Assembly: GCF_030546805.1 (NCBI RefSeq)
Contig: NZ_JAUOPC010000018.1
Location: 20,108 to 84,107 of the forward strand
Reading direction: 5' to 3'
DNA from: Cyclobacterium sp. 1_MG-2023
Lineage (GTDB): Bacteria; Bacteroidota; Bacteroidia; Cytophagales; Cyclobacteriaceae
Length of the DNA stretch: 64,000 nucleotides
Each line of letters opens with the position of its first letter. The stretch's first letter is position 1. The translations under genes and the position numbers were made by a program. Of the stretch, positions 53,910 to 64,000 are shown piece after piece. The notes below the pieces were generated by a model. That model ran no database searches. It was not told the DNA's origin and saw only the letters and a program-made list of their open reading frames with translations.

Positions 53910-55238
53910 TTAGTTTTCGAGAAGTTCTTTAAACTTTTCTACGCCTATTTTCTCTTCTTTCAATTTGACCTTGTCCTTGACAAAATCAAGGACTTTTTCA
54001 TTTTGCACCGAAGTCATCATTTGCATGTAATTCTTACCTTCATTGCCTTGAAGGTAGTTTTGTAAAAACATGTCCATATTGTCTTCTAGTTGTGCACCCA
54101 TACCGGATGAGGCCAACTGCTCTCGTATCATTTCCTTGGTTTTCTCAATAACATCTTCATGTTCTGCTTTGATGTCATTTTCCTTTGAGATCTTATTTGA
54201 AATCAAAGACCAAGTTAATTGTTTGGTATAGGCTGGGAATTCCTTGGCAACATCCTCTTCAGTGACTTTGCCTTCATTGGCTTTGATTAACCACTCCTTT
54301 AAGAATGCTTCAGGAAGATCAAGCTTGTGACTGGAAATCAAAGCGTCTTTGATCTGCTCCTCATTGAATACCTTAATCTCTTTTTGGTAATTTTCAGTAA
54401 GAATTGTTTTAACCTTTTCTAAAAATTCTTCTTCTGATGAAACCTGATCAGGACCGAAAACTTTGTCAAACAACTCCTGATCCAAAGTCGCTTCCTCAGT
54501 TCTGTTTATGTTTTGAACAGTGAAAGTGAAATCTCCTTTAAGGTTTTCAGCAGCTTCTTTACTGATATTTAGGGCTTCAGCTATATCACCCTTGATTGCT
54601 TTCGAAGGATCAAAGGAAATACTGTCTTCTTTTTTTACTCCCAAAAACTTTTTAACAGACCTGCCATCCAAACTACTCAAAGGCAAGGAAAGGGTTTCTT
54701 CATAAGATCCATCGTCTGCCTTAAGGTCTCCGTAAAGAAAATCATTTTCTTCACTTACCTCAGGGTTGGTCATCTTACCATATTGTTTTTTGATATTTTC
54801 GATGGCCTCATTTACTTCCTTGTCTGAAAGTGTGATCTCATAAACCTTAGCGTCCAAATCCTGCTCAAGGTTTAATTCAAGATTTTCTACAAAGCCAATT
54901 TTATATTCGAACTCAAAATCTTTTTGTTTCTTCCAGTCTATATTTTTACCGTCTTCTTCAGATGGTAAAGGGTCTCCAAGGACTTCAATATCCTGCTCCT
55001 TTAAAAAATCATTTAGGGATTTTGACAAAATGGAATTGATTTCTTCCACTAAAACTGATGTGCCATAAAGGTTTTTTACCATTGTGAATGGTGCCTTTCC
55101 GGGCCTGAACCCTTTGATGTTCGCCTTTTTTGCGTAATCTTTTATTTTGGCATCAACTGTTTGTTGATAATCTGCTTCCCCAAGTTTTATTTTCACTGAG
55201 GCTTCATTGGCAGCATGCTTGTCTATTGTAATTTCCAA
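53910..55238 (-). CDS. tig: Trigger factor
   Basis: 442 residues, starting at TTG: the family N-terminus MEITIDKHAANEASVKIKL begins exactly there and an in-frame stop lies a few codons upstream. Ribosome-associated chaperone. The ribosome-binding signature is GFRPGKAPFTMVKNLYG near 41, with a PPIase-like middle domain and a long helical C-terminal domain. In this lineage the FKBP-like domain is divergent. tRNA-Leu lies upstream on the same strand. Confidence 0.93.
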   Translation of the reverse strand: MEITIDKHAANEASVKIKLGEADYQQTVDAKIKDYAKKANIKGFRPGKAPFTMVKNLYGTSVLVEEINSILSKSLNDFLKEQDIEVLGDPLPSEEDGKNIDWKKQKDFEFEYKIGFVENLELNLEQDLDAKVYEITLSDKEVNEAIENIKKQYGKMTNPEVSEENDFLYGDLKADDGSYEETLSLPLSSLDGRSVKKFLGVKKEDSISFDPSKAIKGDIAEALNISKEAAENLKGDFTFTVQNINRTEEATLDQELFDKVFGPDQVSSEEEFLEKVKTILTENYQKEIKVFNEEQIKDALISSHKLDLPEAFLKEWLIKANEGKVTEEDVAKEFPAYTKQLTWSLISNKISKENDIKAEHEDVIEKTKEMIREQLASSGMGAQLEDNMDMFLQNYLQGNEGKNYMQMMTSVQNEKVLDFVKDKVKLKEEKIGVEKFKELLEN

Positions 55239-55329
55239 GGGATCTGAATTTAATGTTTACCAATAACAAAAACCCTCCATCCTGACTTACCTAAAGGTAG
55301 CTATCAAGATCGAGGGATTTAAAGGGTGT

Positions 55330-55410
55330 GCGGATGGAGGGACTCGAACCCCCATGCCTCGCGGCGCTAGATCCTAAGTCTAGTGCGTCTACCAATTTCG
55401 CCACATCCGC
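55330..55410 (-). tRNA. tRNA-Leu (anticodon UAG)
   Basis: The minus strand reads a class II tRNA with a 7-bp acceptor stem (GCGGATG / CATCCGC), D-loop GAAATTGGTAGACGC, anticodon stem CTAGA/TCTAG with loop CTTAGGA giving anticodon TAG, a long variable arm (CGCCGCGAGGCAT region) and the T-arm GGGGGTTCGAGTCCCTC. CCA is not encoded. About 92 bases upstream of tig on the same strand. Confidence 0.96.
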
Positions 55411-55643
55411 AAATAAATAATTTCAGCTTGTCTACTTTTATTACCTTTTGTAATAACCGGGGAAATAAATCCCATAGTCCCAGCCTATCTTTTGCCAGCA
55501 AGAGTTTTTGTTGGCTTGTTTTTTAATGTGGATGCAAAGGTAATAATCAATTTTAAAGATTCAATACTTTGGGTGAAAAAAAATTAAAATTTTACTTAAG
55601 ATTTTGATTCCTTAGTCTAGAATAATTTTATAACTTGTATCGT

Positions 55644-57863
55644 ATGATCAAAGTTGATATAGAAGAAGAGCGCAAACAGATTCTCAAACGTTACAGGAAA
55701 CTTTTGAGATTGGCAAAACCATTGCTTAAGCCCGGTGATGCCAAATTAATCAAGAAAGCTTTTAATGTAGCCAGCGAAGCTCATAAAGAAATGCGCCGCA
55801 AATCAGGAGAACCTTATATTTATCACCCTTTAGAGGTTGCACTTATTTGTGTTGAGGAAATTGGACTGGGGACAACCAGTATCATCGCCGCCTTGCTACA
55901 TGATGTGGTGGAAGATACGGATATGGAACTGGAGGATATCGAAAGAGAATTTGGTGTTAAGGTGGCCCAGATCATAGACGGGCTTACCAAAATAGCAGGA
56001 GTTTTTGATTATGGTTCCTCCCAGCAGGCAGAAAACTTTAGGAAGATGCTGCTTACCTTATCTGACGATGTACGGGTGATTCTTATAAAACTAGCCGACC
56101 GGCTTAATAATATGAGGACCTTGGATTCCATGCCAAGGCACAAACAGCTTAAAATCGGCTCGGAGACTAAATACCTTTATGCACCTTTGGCACATCGGCT
56201 GGGGCTGTATTCTATAAAGTCTGAACTTGAGGATTTATACCTCAAGTTTATGGACAAAGAGGACTACGATTTTATCTCCAAAAAAATAAGCGATACCAGG
56301 GTTTCTAGGAATAAATTCATCAAAACTTTTATTGCCCCGATTGAGAAAGAACTGAAAGAACAAGGTTTTAACTTTGTTATCAAGGGAAGGCCAAAATCAG
56401 TTTATTCCATTTACAATAAAATGAAAAAACAGAACATACCCTTTGAAGAGGTGTTTGATCTGTTTGCTATTAGGATCATTATAGATACTGACTACGAAAA
56501 TGAAAAAGCAGCTTGTTGGCAGGTTTATTCAATAGTTACTGACTTTTACCGGCCAAACCCCAATAGGTTGCGGGATTGGATTAGTACCCCCAGAGCCAAT
56601 GGATATGAGTCTTTGCATACTACAGCCATGAGCCAAACAGGGCAGTGGGTTGAAGTTCAAATTCGTACCCAAAGGATGGATGACATTGCCGAAAGAGGTT
56701 ATGCTGCACACTGGAAGTACAAAGAAAAAGAAAATGCCCCGGAGAAAGCTGCCGGCAGTTTGGATGAATGGATTACCCAGGTAAGGACATTATTGGAAAA
56801 CAATGACGGTTCGGCCATAGAATTTATGGACGATTTCAGGGGGAATCTTTTTCATGATGAAGTTTTTGTATTTACCCCCAAAGGAGACCTTAAAGTCCTG
56901 CCTTTTGATGCCACTGCTTTGGATTTTGCCTTCGAAATTCATACTGAGGTTGGAGCCAAGTGTATTGGTGCCAAAGTAAATCAAAAGCTGGTTTCCTTGG
57001 GACATAAATTGAAAAATGGTGACCAAGTTGAAATCCTTACCTCCAACAAACAAAAGCCTAGTGAAGATTGGCTAAAGTCTGTAGTAACATCAAGGGCCAA
57101 GGCGAAAATTAAAGATGCCCTAAAGGAGGAGAAAAAAGGCTATATGCTGGATGGAAAGGAAATCGTTCAGCGAAAGCTAAAGCAAATGAAGCTCGACTTT
57201 ACCTCAGAGACTGTGGAACAATTGCGGGCATTTTTTGAAACCAAGACGACTACAGAATTTTATTATAAAGTAGGTAAAGGAATCATAGATGCCACGGCTA
57301 TCAAAAGTTTCAAAGACTTTAAGCAACAAAAGAAATCCAAGAAGGGGCCTAAATTGAACTTTACTGATGAAAAGTCCTTTACTAAAGAAATCAAAAACTT
57401 AAAAGGTCCGGAACATGATCAACTTTTGATAGGTGAAGACATGGATGTCGTGGATTATGTTTTGGCAAAATGCTGTAACCCTATTCCCGGAGATGCCGTT
57501 TTTGGGTTTGTGACGGTGAATGAAGGGATAAAAATTCATAGAACGGCCTGCCCCAATGCATTGGAACTAATGTCCAATCATGGCAATAGGGTGATCAAAG
57601 CGAGATGGACCAGTCAGCAGCAAATTGCGTTTTTGGCCGGGCTAAAAATCATAGGCACCGATAGAGTTGGGCTTATCAGTGATCTTACAAAGGTGATTTC
57701 CAATGAGTTGAAAGTAAATATGCGCTCAATTACTGTTGATTCTGACCGAGGAATCTTTGAAGGCAGCATTAAGCTATACGTTGATAGTACCAACCATCTA
57801 GAGAAGCTTATTGATAATTTATCCAAGGTATCGGGTGTTCTTAAGGTGTCTAGGTTTGATTAG
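55644..57863 (+). CDS. spoT: Bifunctional (p)ppGpp synthetase/hydrolase, RelA/SpoT type
   Basis: 739 residues from the ATG at 55644. The HD hydrolase domain has YIYHPLEVALICVEEIG near 55 and AALLHDVVEDTDM near 80, and appears intact. The synthetase domain has IKGRPKSVYSIYNKMKKQ near 243, VFDLFAIRIIID and TPRANGYESLHTTAMS near 312. The acid-charge switch motif reads RLRD (in PNRLRDWIS), the basic form found in bifunctional enzymes. TGS (VFVFTPKGDLKVLP) and C-terminal ACT domains follow. It makes and destroys the stringent-response alarmone. First gene of a cluster with fur, STAS and purA. Confidence 0.95.
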   Translation: MIKVDIEEERKQILKRYRKLLRLAKPLLKPGDAKLIKKAFNVASEAHKEMRRKSGEPYIYHPLEVALICVEEIGLGTTSIIAALLHDVVEDTDMELEDIEREFGVKVAQIIDGLTKIAGVFDYGSSQQAENFRKMLLTLSDDVRVILIKLADRLNNMRTLDSMPRHKQLKIGSETKYLYAPLAHRLGLYSIKSELEDLYLKFMDKEDYDFISKKISDTRVSRNKFIKTFIAPIEKELKEQGFNFVIKGRPKSVYSIYNKMKKQNIPFEEVFDLFAIRIIIDTDYENEKAACWQVYSIVTDFYRPNPNRLRDWISTPRANGYESLHTTAMSQTGQWVEVQIRTQRMDDIAERGYAAHWKYKEKENAPEKAAGSLDEWITQVRTLLENNDGSAIEFMDDFRGNLFHDEVFVFTPKGDLKVLPFDATALDFAFEIHTEVGAKCIGAKVNQKLVSLGHKLKNGDQVEILTSNKQKPSEDWLKSVVTSRAKAKIKDALKEEKKGYMLDGKEIVQRKLKQMKLDFTSETVEQLRAFFETKTTTEFYYKVGKGIIDATAIKSFKDFKQQKKSKKGPKLNFTDEKSFTKEIKNLKGPEHDQLLIGEDMDVVDYVLAKCCNPIPGDAVFGFVTVNEGIKIHRTACPNALELMSNHGNRVIKARWTSQQQIAFLAGLKIIGTDRVGLISDLTKVISNELKVNMRSITVDSDRGIFEGSIKLYVDSTNHLEKLIDNLSKVSGVLKVSRFD

Positions 57864-57921
57864 AAGAGTTAAACCATCCGTTTTTAAATAAGAACAGTAT
57901 ATTTGTAAAAAAAATGAAAGT

Positions 57922-58416
57922 ATGGCTTCAGTAGAAAATCTTTACGAAAAGGTAAAGAAAATATTCACCGCCTATTTGGAAAACAAAAAGCTGAGAAAAA
58001 CACCTGAAAGGTATGCGATCTTAGAAGAGATCTATAGCCGGGGAGGGCACTTTGATGTGGAAGGCCTGTATATAAGTATGAAAAATAAAAACTACCGGGT
58101 AAGTCGTGCTACGGTTTACAATACTTTAGATTTACTGGTAGAATGTGACCTTGTTACCAAGCATCAGTTTGGAAAGAACTTGGCTCAATACGAGAAATCC
58201 TATGGATACAAGCAACATGATCACCTGATTTGTACGGAGTGTCACCAGGTAAAGGAGTTCTGTGATCCCCGAATTCAAAACATTCAGAATACTGTAGGAG
58301 AGGTGTTGAATTTTAATATCATTCATCATTCTTTATTGCTTTACGGAAATTGTACAGATGAGAATTGTGAATATAGGGTAGGTGCTACTGAAGGCAAGAA
58401 AAAAAATAAATTATAA
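57922..58416 (+). CDS. Fur family transcriptional regulator
   Basis: 164 residues. The N-terminal winged helix ([20 protein letters not shown] near 27, [20 protein letters not shown] near 55) is followed by a dimerisation domain with [15 protein letters not shown] near 99 and two Cys pairs, CTEC and CTDENC, which fit the structural zinc site. This could be Fur, Zur or PerR; the sequence does not decide. Fifty-eight bases after spoT and three bases before the STAS gene. Confidence 0.9.
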   Translation: MASVENLYEKVKKIFTAYLENKKLRKTPERYAILEEIYSRGGHFDVEGLYISMKNKNYRVSRATVYNTLDLLVECDLVTKHQFGKNLAQYEKSYGYKQHDHLICTECHQVKEFCDPRIQNIQNTVGEVLNFNIIHHSLLLYGNCTDENCEYRVGATEGKKKNKL

Positions 58417-58419
58417 TTC

Positions 58420-58764
58420 ATGAAAGCAGAATTTCAGTCCCAGATAGAAAATAATTCTTTGTTATTGAAAATCAAAGGTGATTTGATCGGTGATGATTCA
58501 GGTCCTCGAATGGTTGGCTTGGTTTCGGACGGCTTGCAAGATGGAGTGAAAAACTGCATCATTGATCTTAGTGAGGTCAGGTACATTAGCTCTAGCGGAA
58601 TAGGAGTGTTGATTACAGTATTGACAAAAATGAGAAATGCAGATGGGGAAGTGTTTTTAGCCTCTCCTTCAGAGCATGTTAAAAAGCTGCTAATTATTAC
58701 CAAACTCAATAATATATTTAATGTATCTGACACGCTTGAGGAGGCGTTAGAACAAGTAAAATAA
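58420..58764 (+). CDS. STAS-domain protein (anti-anti-sigma factor type)
   Basis: 114 residues forming one STAS domain: LLLKIKGDLIGDDSGPRMVG at the N-terminus, CIIDLSEVRYISSSGIGVLI near 47 with Ser residues at the position phosphorylated in SpoIIAA/RsbV, and a C-terminal KKLLIITKLNNIFNVSDTLE. No anti-sigma kinase or phosphatase gene adjoins, so it is an orphan. Its start is three bases after the Fur-like stop, suggesting coupled expression. Confidence 0.88.
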   Translation: MKAEFQSQIENNSLLLKIKGDLIGDDSGPRMVGLVSDGLQDGVKNCIIDLSEVRYISSSGIGVLITVLTKMRNADGEVFLASPSEHVKKLLIITKLNNIFNVSDTLEEALEQVK

Positions 58765-58861
58765 TTCAAAAGCCATTTTTATTCAATAAAATTTAGCCGG
58801 GGAGTTGTAAATTTTTACAAACATGACAATCTTCACGGCTTGTTTTGATAGAAGGCAGTAA

Positions 58862-60151
<1,290 letters not shown>

Positions 60152-60511
60152 GAGAATTTATACACTTATTAATATTAAGGCTTCTTCCTAACTATCAGGG
60201 AGAAGCCTTTTTTATTTATTTTTTTATTGGCTATCTTAAGTTCCTGTTTATTTCTTGTTATATGGGATGACTACCTAGTTGGATATTTCAGGATTCATTT
60301 TGGTGTTTTCTGGGAAATGCTTTTGTATAAATAGAGGTATGTACACTAATTAATCAATTTTGAGCAGAGAAAACCTTGATTAGGCGAGCTGTTCTTTTGA
60401 GTTTCAAGAAAGTCGAAGGTCGGGTAAAGCCATACTGCTATGTGCTTATTCAATGGATGCATTTGGAAGAACTCGTTTTAATTTTATTGAAGTAGCAAGC
60501 TTGCTAACCGT
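60152..60511. other. Intergenic region after purA
   Basis: 360 bases. A terminator occupies its first part; the remainder is AT-rich leader of the lectin-like gene. No promoter box matching TAnnTTTG exactly and no open frame of interest. Confidence 0.45.
60177..60212 (+). terminator. Terminator of the spoT-purA cluster
   Basis: AAGGCTTCTTCCT (60177-60189) pairs with AGGGAGAAGCCTT (60197-60209), a 13-bp stem with one mismatch and a 7-base loop, followed by TTTTTATTTATTTTTTTA. Confidence 0.88.
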
Positions 60512-62833
60512 ATGAAGGTATCTATTGGACTTTCTTTAATTGTAATGATGCTTTCGTTTAACCTGAAAGCGCAACAAGGTTTCCCCTATTGTGAATCTTT
60601 TCAGGAGGGGATTGAACGGGAAGAAACTGTTTTGGGAGGTGATGCGGTCATCCGGGATGGAGTGTTGAGGCTAACTAATGCGGTGATGGATCAGAAGGGC
60701 TACGTTTATATTGATATTCCTTTTTCTTCCAGTTTCGGGGTTAAAGCCTCCTTTGAATATTTCAGCTATGGAGGTACAGGAGCAGATGGAATGACCGTCT
60801 TCTTGTTTGATGGTGAATCTAACTCATTTTCTCCCGGAGCCTTCGGCGGGTCTTTGGGGTATGCCATGAATGTCGATAGCCCCGGTTTGACCAATGCTTA
60901 TTTAGGGGTAGGATTTGATAGTTTTGGAAATTTTGGAAATAATTCTGAAAATAAAATTGGAGGGTTTTCCTCGGGAATAAATCGGCTGCATCCAAATGCG
61001 GTAGTTGTTAGGGGGCCGGGGCATGGATACAATGGTTATCATTTTATCACCGGAGTAAAGACCAATGAGGGCGGTACCTATGGTTTGCCGGAGGACCAGC
61101 AGTTCCCCATCAGTTCAGGAGGCACGGGAACTGGGCGGGCAGAATTGCCCGATCAAAAAGGTTACCGCAAGGTGATTTTTAAGCTAAGACCTAAGGATGG
61201 GGATGCGGGTTATTTTTTGGATGTAGAAATGATTTTCACTACCGAAAATGCTAATCCACGTCAAATAACACTAATAGATAATATAGATTATCCCTACCCA
61301 TCTCCCAAAACCTTGAAAATAGGATTTGCTGGATCTACCGGTGGAGAAACAAATGTTCATGAAATCAGGAATTTATTGGTTGAGGTGGCCGATCAAGACA
61401 ATTTAAAGAAACCGACAACAGAGAATATAGAAAATATTGGCGTGTGTTTGGGACAGGAAAATTTTCTTGAAATACCGGAAGAGAATTATACCTTACCCAA
61501 TATAGACTCTAGGGTTAGCTGTCTCCGGTTTTTTGAATCCATGGATGAAATTATGGAAATAGAGACAGACCCTTGCCTTTCGGGCAGATGCAGCACGGAT
61601 GAAGCGGTTTTGGTTACCAATGAAGGTACTTTTAAATATTCCGGTGTAGGGACATCATTTTCATTTGTGCCCCATCCGGATTTCAAAGGGGATAAATTGC
61701 AGGTTTATTATACCCTTACGGATAATTACGGAAAAACTTCAAATGGAAGCGTTATTCTATTGGATGTGATGGACGAGCCTGAACCAATAAGTATCTTGGT
61801 CAATCAGCTTCCACTATTAAGTAAGGAGGCTTGTCCGGGTGAAGTCGTTGAATTGAGTATCTTTTCCTTAGGAGAAAATCAACAATATGAATGGTTTAAA
61901 GATGGACAAAAGATAGAAGGAGAATCATCCGCAAGCCTATTGGTTCAAGAAACGGGAGTTTTTCATGCTCAAGCCATTTCCTCAGATGGTTGTCCCTTGG
62001 TAGCTGAGCCCATTACAATCAACTATCCTGCTTACCCTGATCTCGAAGTGCTTAGCCCTATTTATGGTTGTCAGCCAGATTTGTTTCCTGATATTAGCGG
62101 ATTTATTACCGATTACGATTCAGCGCAATATGATTACCAACTTGAAAATGATTCCGGAGAGAAATTTATAAATGAGGACATGCTCACCTTGTCAAATGAG
62201 GGAGTCTACTATTTAAGTGTGAAGCCCAAGTCTTTGGAATGTTGGTCAGCTCCCCTCACCTTAAGGGTGATACTTCCTGAAGAGGCATTGGAAGCTTCTT
62301 TCGATTATGTGTTGGACAATACCGGAAAGAAAGAAGAGTCAGCAGATGGGATATTGGCAATAGATCCAATTAGGTTTATGGATTTATCAGCCGGTAATCC
62401 CCAACGGTGGTTCTGGGATTTTGGGGATGGGAACACCAGTGAACAACGTTCGCCTGTACATGTATTTGGTGATAAAGGAGAGTTTTTGGTCTCCCTACGG
62501 GTAGAGAATGGTCCTGATTGTGCAGCCACGTTTGAATTTCCTATAATTATTCGTCGGACCTACAGGGTAATGTTCCCCACCGGCTTCACCCCATCCAGGT
62601 CGGAGGATAATTTTTTTATACCTAAAATGAAGGGAATAGAAAGCATGGAATTAAAAATATTCAATACTTGGGGTGAATTTCTAATTGAGATTAACGACAT
62701 GAATAGCGCAGGCTGGGATGGTTCGATCAATGGAACGCAACTGCCACCGGGGACTTACGTTTATCGAGGCGATTTTAAAACCAACAAAGGGGAGCTTGTT
62801 ACTAGGTCCGGAAAATTTCTATTGATAAGATGA
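60512..62833 (+). CDS. Secreted lectin/PKD-domain protein with T9SS type B sorting domain
   Basis: 773 residues. Signal peptide (MKVSIGLSLIVMMLSFNLKA, then QQ). An L-type-lectin-like domain spans about 30-290 (YGGTGADGMTVFLFDGES, AYLGVGFDSFGNFGN). Further beta domains include an Ig-like one near 430-510 (QYEWFKDGQKIEGESSASLL) and a PKD domain near 615-680 (RWFWDFGDGNTSEQRSPVHV). The last 90 residues (MFPTGFTPSRSEDNFFIP, MELKIFNTWGEFLIEI, PPGTYVYRGDF) are the gliding-motility-associated C-terminal domain, a type B T9SS signal. Likely a surface adhesin or carbohydrate-binding protein. Its stop overlaps the start of the PorP/SprF gene by four bases. Confidence 0.88.
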   Translation: MKVSIGLSLIVMMLSFNLKAQQGFPYCESFQEGIEREETVLGGDAVIRDGVLRLTNAVMDQKGYVYIDIPFSSSFGVKASFEYFSYGGTGADGMTVFLFDGESNSFSPGAFGGSLGYAMNVDSPGLTNAYLGVGFDSFGNFGNNSENKIGGFSSGINRLHPNAVVVRGPGHGYNGYHFITGVKTNEGGTYGLPEDQQFPISSGGTGTGRAELPDQKGYRKVIFKLRPKDGDAGYFLDVEMIFTTENANPRQITLIDNIDYPYPSPKTLKIGFAGSTGGETNVHEIRNLLVEVADQDNLKKPTTENIENIGVCLGQENFLEIPEENYTLPNIDSRVSCLRFFESMDEIMEIETDPCLSGRCSTDEAVLVTNEGTFKYSGVGTSFSFVPHPDFKGDKLQVYYTLTDNYGKTSNGSVILLDVMDEPEPISILVNQLPLLSKEACPGEVVELSIFSLGENQQYEWFKDGQKIEGESSASLLVQETGVFHAQAISSDGCPLVAEPITINYPAYPDLEVLSPIYGCQPDLFPDISGFITDYDSAQYDYQLENDSGEKFINEDMLTLSNEGVYYLSVKPKSLECWSAPLTLRVILPEEALEASFDYVLDNTGKKEESADGILAIDPIRFMDLSAGNPQRWFWDFGDGNTSEQRSPVHVFGDKGEFLVSLRVENGPDCAATFEFPIIIRRTYRVMFPTGFTPSRSEDNFFIPKMKGIESMELKIFNTWGEFLIEINDMNSAGWDGSINGTQLPPGTYVYRGDFKTNKGELVTRSGKFLLIR

Positions 62834-63858
62834 TGGGGGGTAAAATCATTGGCTTTGTTTTTTTATTGGGTTTGCTGGTGAGGCAGGCCTTGGGGCAAGA
62901 CATGCAGTTTTCTCAATTCTATGCCGCGCCCATACATTTGAACCCGGCATTTACCGGAAGTACAGAATGGACGAGGGTTGGGGTGAATTACAGAAACCAA
63001 TGGCCAGGGCTGGATAGAAGCTTTAATTCCTTCTCAGCTTACTTTGATCATTTCATAGCGCATAAGAATAGTGGGATAGGAGTGATAGCAAATGGTGTTC
63101 GAGACTCTTTTTCACAGGTTCAAAATATGGAAATTGGGGTAACGTATGCTTACAGGATCAAATTGGGAGAATACAGTTATTTACATTCCGGGCTTCAGGC
63201 AAGTTTTGTGCACCGAAATGTGAATGTGGAAAGTATAATTTTGGGTACCCAAATTGATATTGACAGAGGGATAGTAGTGGGCGATGGAGTAAGTTGGGTG
63301 GAAGATGTCAGTCAACGAAGCCATGAAGACATCAATACAGGATTGTATTATTACGACAAAAGGTTTTGGTTAGGTGTATCAGCACATCATTTAACCCGCC
63401 CTTATATTTCCTATCTTCAATTAGAGAATCAGCGGCTACCTATACGTTATGGGATTCATGGGGGTGTTACTTTTGATTTATTTAGTAATAATATTGGAGA
63501 TGTAATCAACAATACCTTGCAAGAACGAACCTTGTCACTTGCTTTCAATTACAAAAGGCAGGGTTTATTTGATCAGTTGGATGTGGGAGCGGAGTTATTT
63601 TATGCCCCTTTGATTATGGGTGTATGGTACAGGGGGCTTCCTACCAAACGCAGTTTACCAAATAATGAGGCGATCATCGCACTTTTAGGGTTCTCTTTAC
63701 CTAATGATTTGCAGATAGGCTATAGTTTTGATTTTACGGTGTCAAAGCTGGCTTGGAGAAACAGTGGAGGGGCTCATGAGTTGTCCATGAGGTACACTTT
63801 CAGGAATTATAAATTGGGTAAAAAGCGGGATAGGGCTATCCCCGGATTTAAATATTAA
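62830..63858 (+). CDS. PorP/SprF family type IX secretion membrane protein
   Basis: 342 residues. Signal peptide (IIGFVFLLGLLVRQALGQ), then the family opening DMQFSQFYAAPIHLNPAFTG near 24 and YRNQWPGLDRSFNSFSAYFD near 52. A barrel follows with GVIANGVRDSFSQVQNMEIG, SYLHSGLQASFVHRNVNVES and a terminal ELSMRYTFR. PorP/SprF proteins sit in the outer membrane; SprF is needed for surface export of the type B cargo SprB encoded next to it, and the same pairing with the lectin-like gene upstream is seen here. Start and stop codons overlap (ATGA). Confidence 0.92.
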   Translation: MMGGKIIGFVFLLGLLVRQALGQDMQFSQFYAAPIHLNPAFTGSTEWTRVGVNYRNQWPGLDRSFNSFSAYFDHFIAHKNSGIGVIANGVRDSFSQVQNMEIGVTYAYRIKLGEYSYLHSGLQASFVHRNVNVESIILGTQIDIDRGIVVGDGVSWVEDVSQRSHEDINTGLYYYDKRFWLGVSAHHLTRPYISYLQLENQRLPIRYGIHGGVTFDLFSNNIGDVINNTLQERTLSLAFNYKRQGLFDQLDVGAELFYAPLIMGVWYRGLPTKRSLPNNEAIIALLGFSLPNDLQIGYSFDFTVSKLAWRNSGGAHELSMRYTFRNYKLGKKRDRAIPGFKY

Positions 63859-64000
63859 AAGGTCGAATATTTTTAACGCTGATAATCAGGAGACTTATGA
63901 TTTATTGTCAGTTTTCTTGAATATTCCCATTGTAAATTAAAAAAGAAAGTGCACCTTTGTCATCCCAAAAGCGGGGAACGAAAGTAAGAAAGAAGGGATT

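Overview
The window looks like chromosome of a Bacteroidota bacterium, most likely Cytophagales and close to Cyclobacteriaceae. This placement is inferred from gene content, not from a database search. The evidence is a SusC/SusD outer-membrane pair, type IX secretion (T9SS) cargo with type A and type B C-terminal sorting domains, a PorP/SprF protein, an OmpA protein with PorE-like architecture, Bacteroidota-restricted families (DUF4834- and DUF4924-like), promoter-like TAnnTTTG boxes close to start codons, and weak Shine-Dalgarno sequences. No phage, insertion sequence, CRISPR array or complete mobile element was recognised. Most of the window is housekeeping sequence.

Layout. 1-4.2 kb: a possible partial reverse gene, a CstA-type transporter, an outer-membrane beta-barrel protein, a metzincin-like lipoprotein and a DUF4834-like membrane protein. 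4.3-7.1 kb: carB, without the usual C-terminal regulatory domain. 7.3-9.5 kb: the only accessory-looking stretch, where two related AT-rich repeat elements in direct orientation bracket a lipoprotein and a PIN-type toxin-antitoxin pair, with gene debris on the right side. 9.5-13.8 kb: DUF4202, a TIM-barrel isomerase-like protein, and a tightly overlapping polX / small membrane protein / YiiX-like operon. 14-19.3 kb: an unknown exported protein, pyrR-pyrB, a cystathionine beta-synthase with CBS domains, and a membrane protein. 19.6-24.3 kb: a hybrid histidine kinase tail to tail with an NtrC-type sigma-54 regulator, a small membrane-anchored protein, and a candidate small RNA ahead of murI.

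24.3-36.2 kb: murI, a long PurF-like amidotransferase, an M42 peptidase, acpH with a small membrane protein, a UPF1-like helicase, DUF4924 and DUF922 proteins, lepA, folD and queE. 36.2-49.6 kb is the envelope and nutrient-uptake block: a PorE-like OmpA protein, a SusC-SusD-lipoprotein operon, a secreted subtilisin with a T9SS tag, then a lipoprotein and beta-barrel pair on the other strand. 50.4-60.2 kb: queD-lpxB, clpX-clpP-tig, tRNA-Leu(UAG), and a spoT-fur-STAS-purA cluster. 60.5-63.9 kb: a lectin/PKD type B T9SS cargo protein translationally coupled to a PorP/SprF partner.

Functional links. Pyrimidine synthesis (carB, pyrR, pyrB), purine synthesis (purF-like, purA, folD), queuosine synthesis (queE, queD), protein quality control (tig, clpP, clpX) and the stringent response (spoT) are each represented. 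The best leads for something undescribed are the candidate small RNA upstream of murI, the repeat-bracketed toxin-antitoxin island, a PolX whose polymerase active site has lost its acidic residues, a hairpin-rich segment ahead of the secreted protease, and two gene remnants found by translating short intergenic frames. I see no clear new defence or biosynthetic system.
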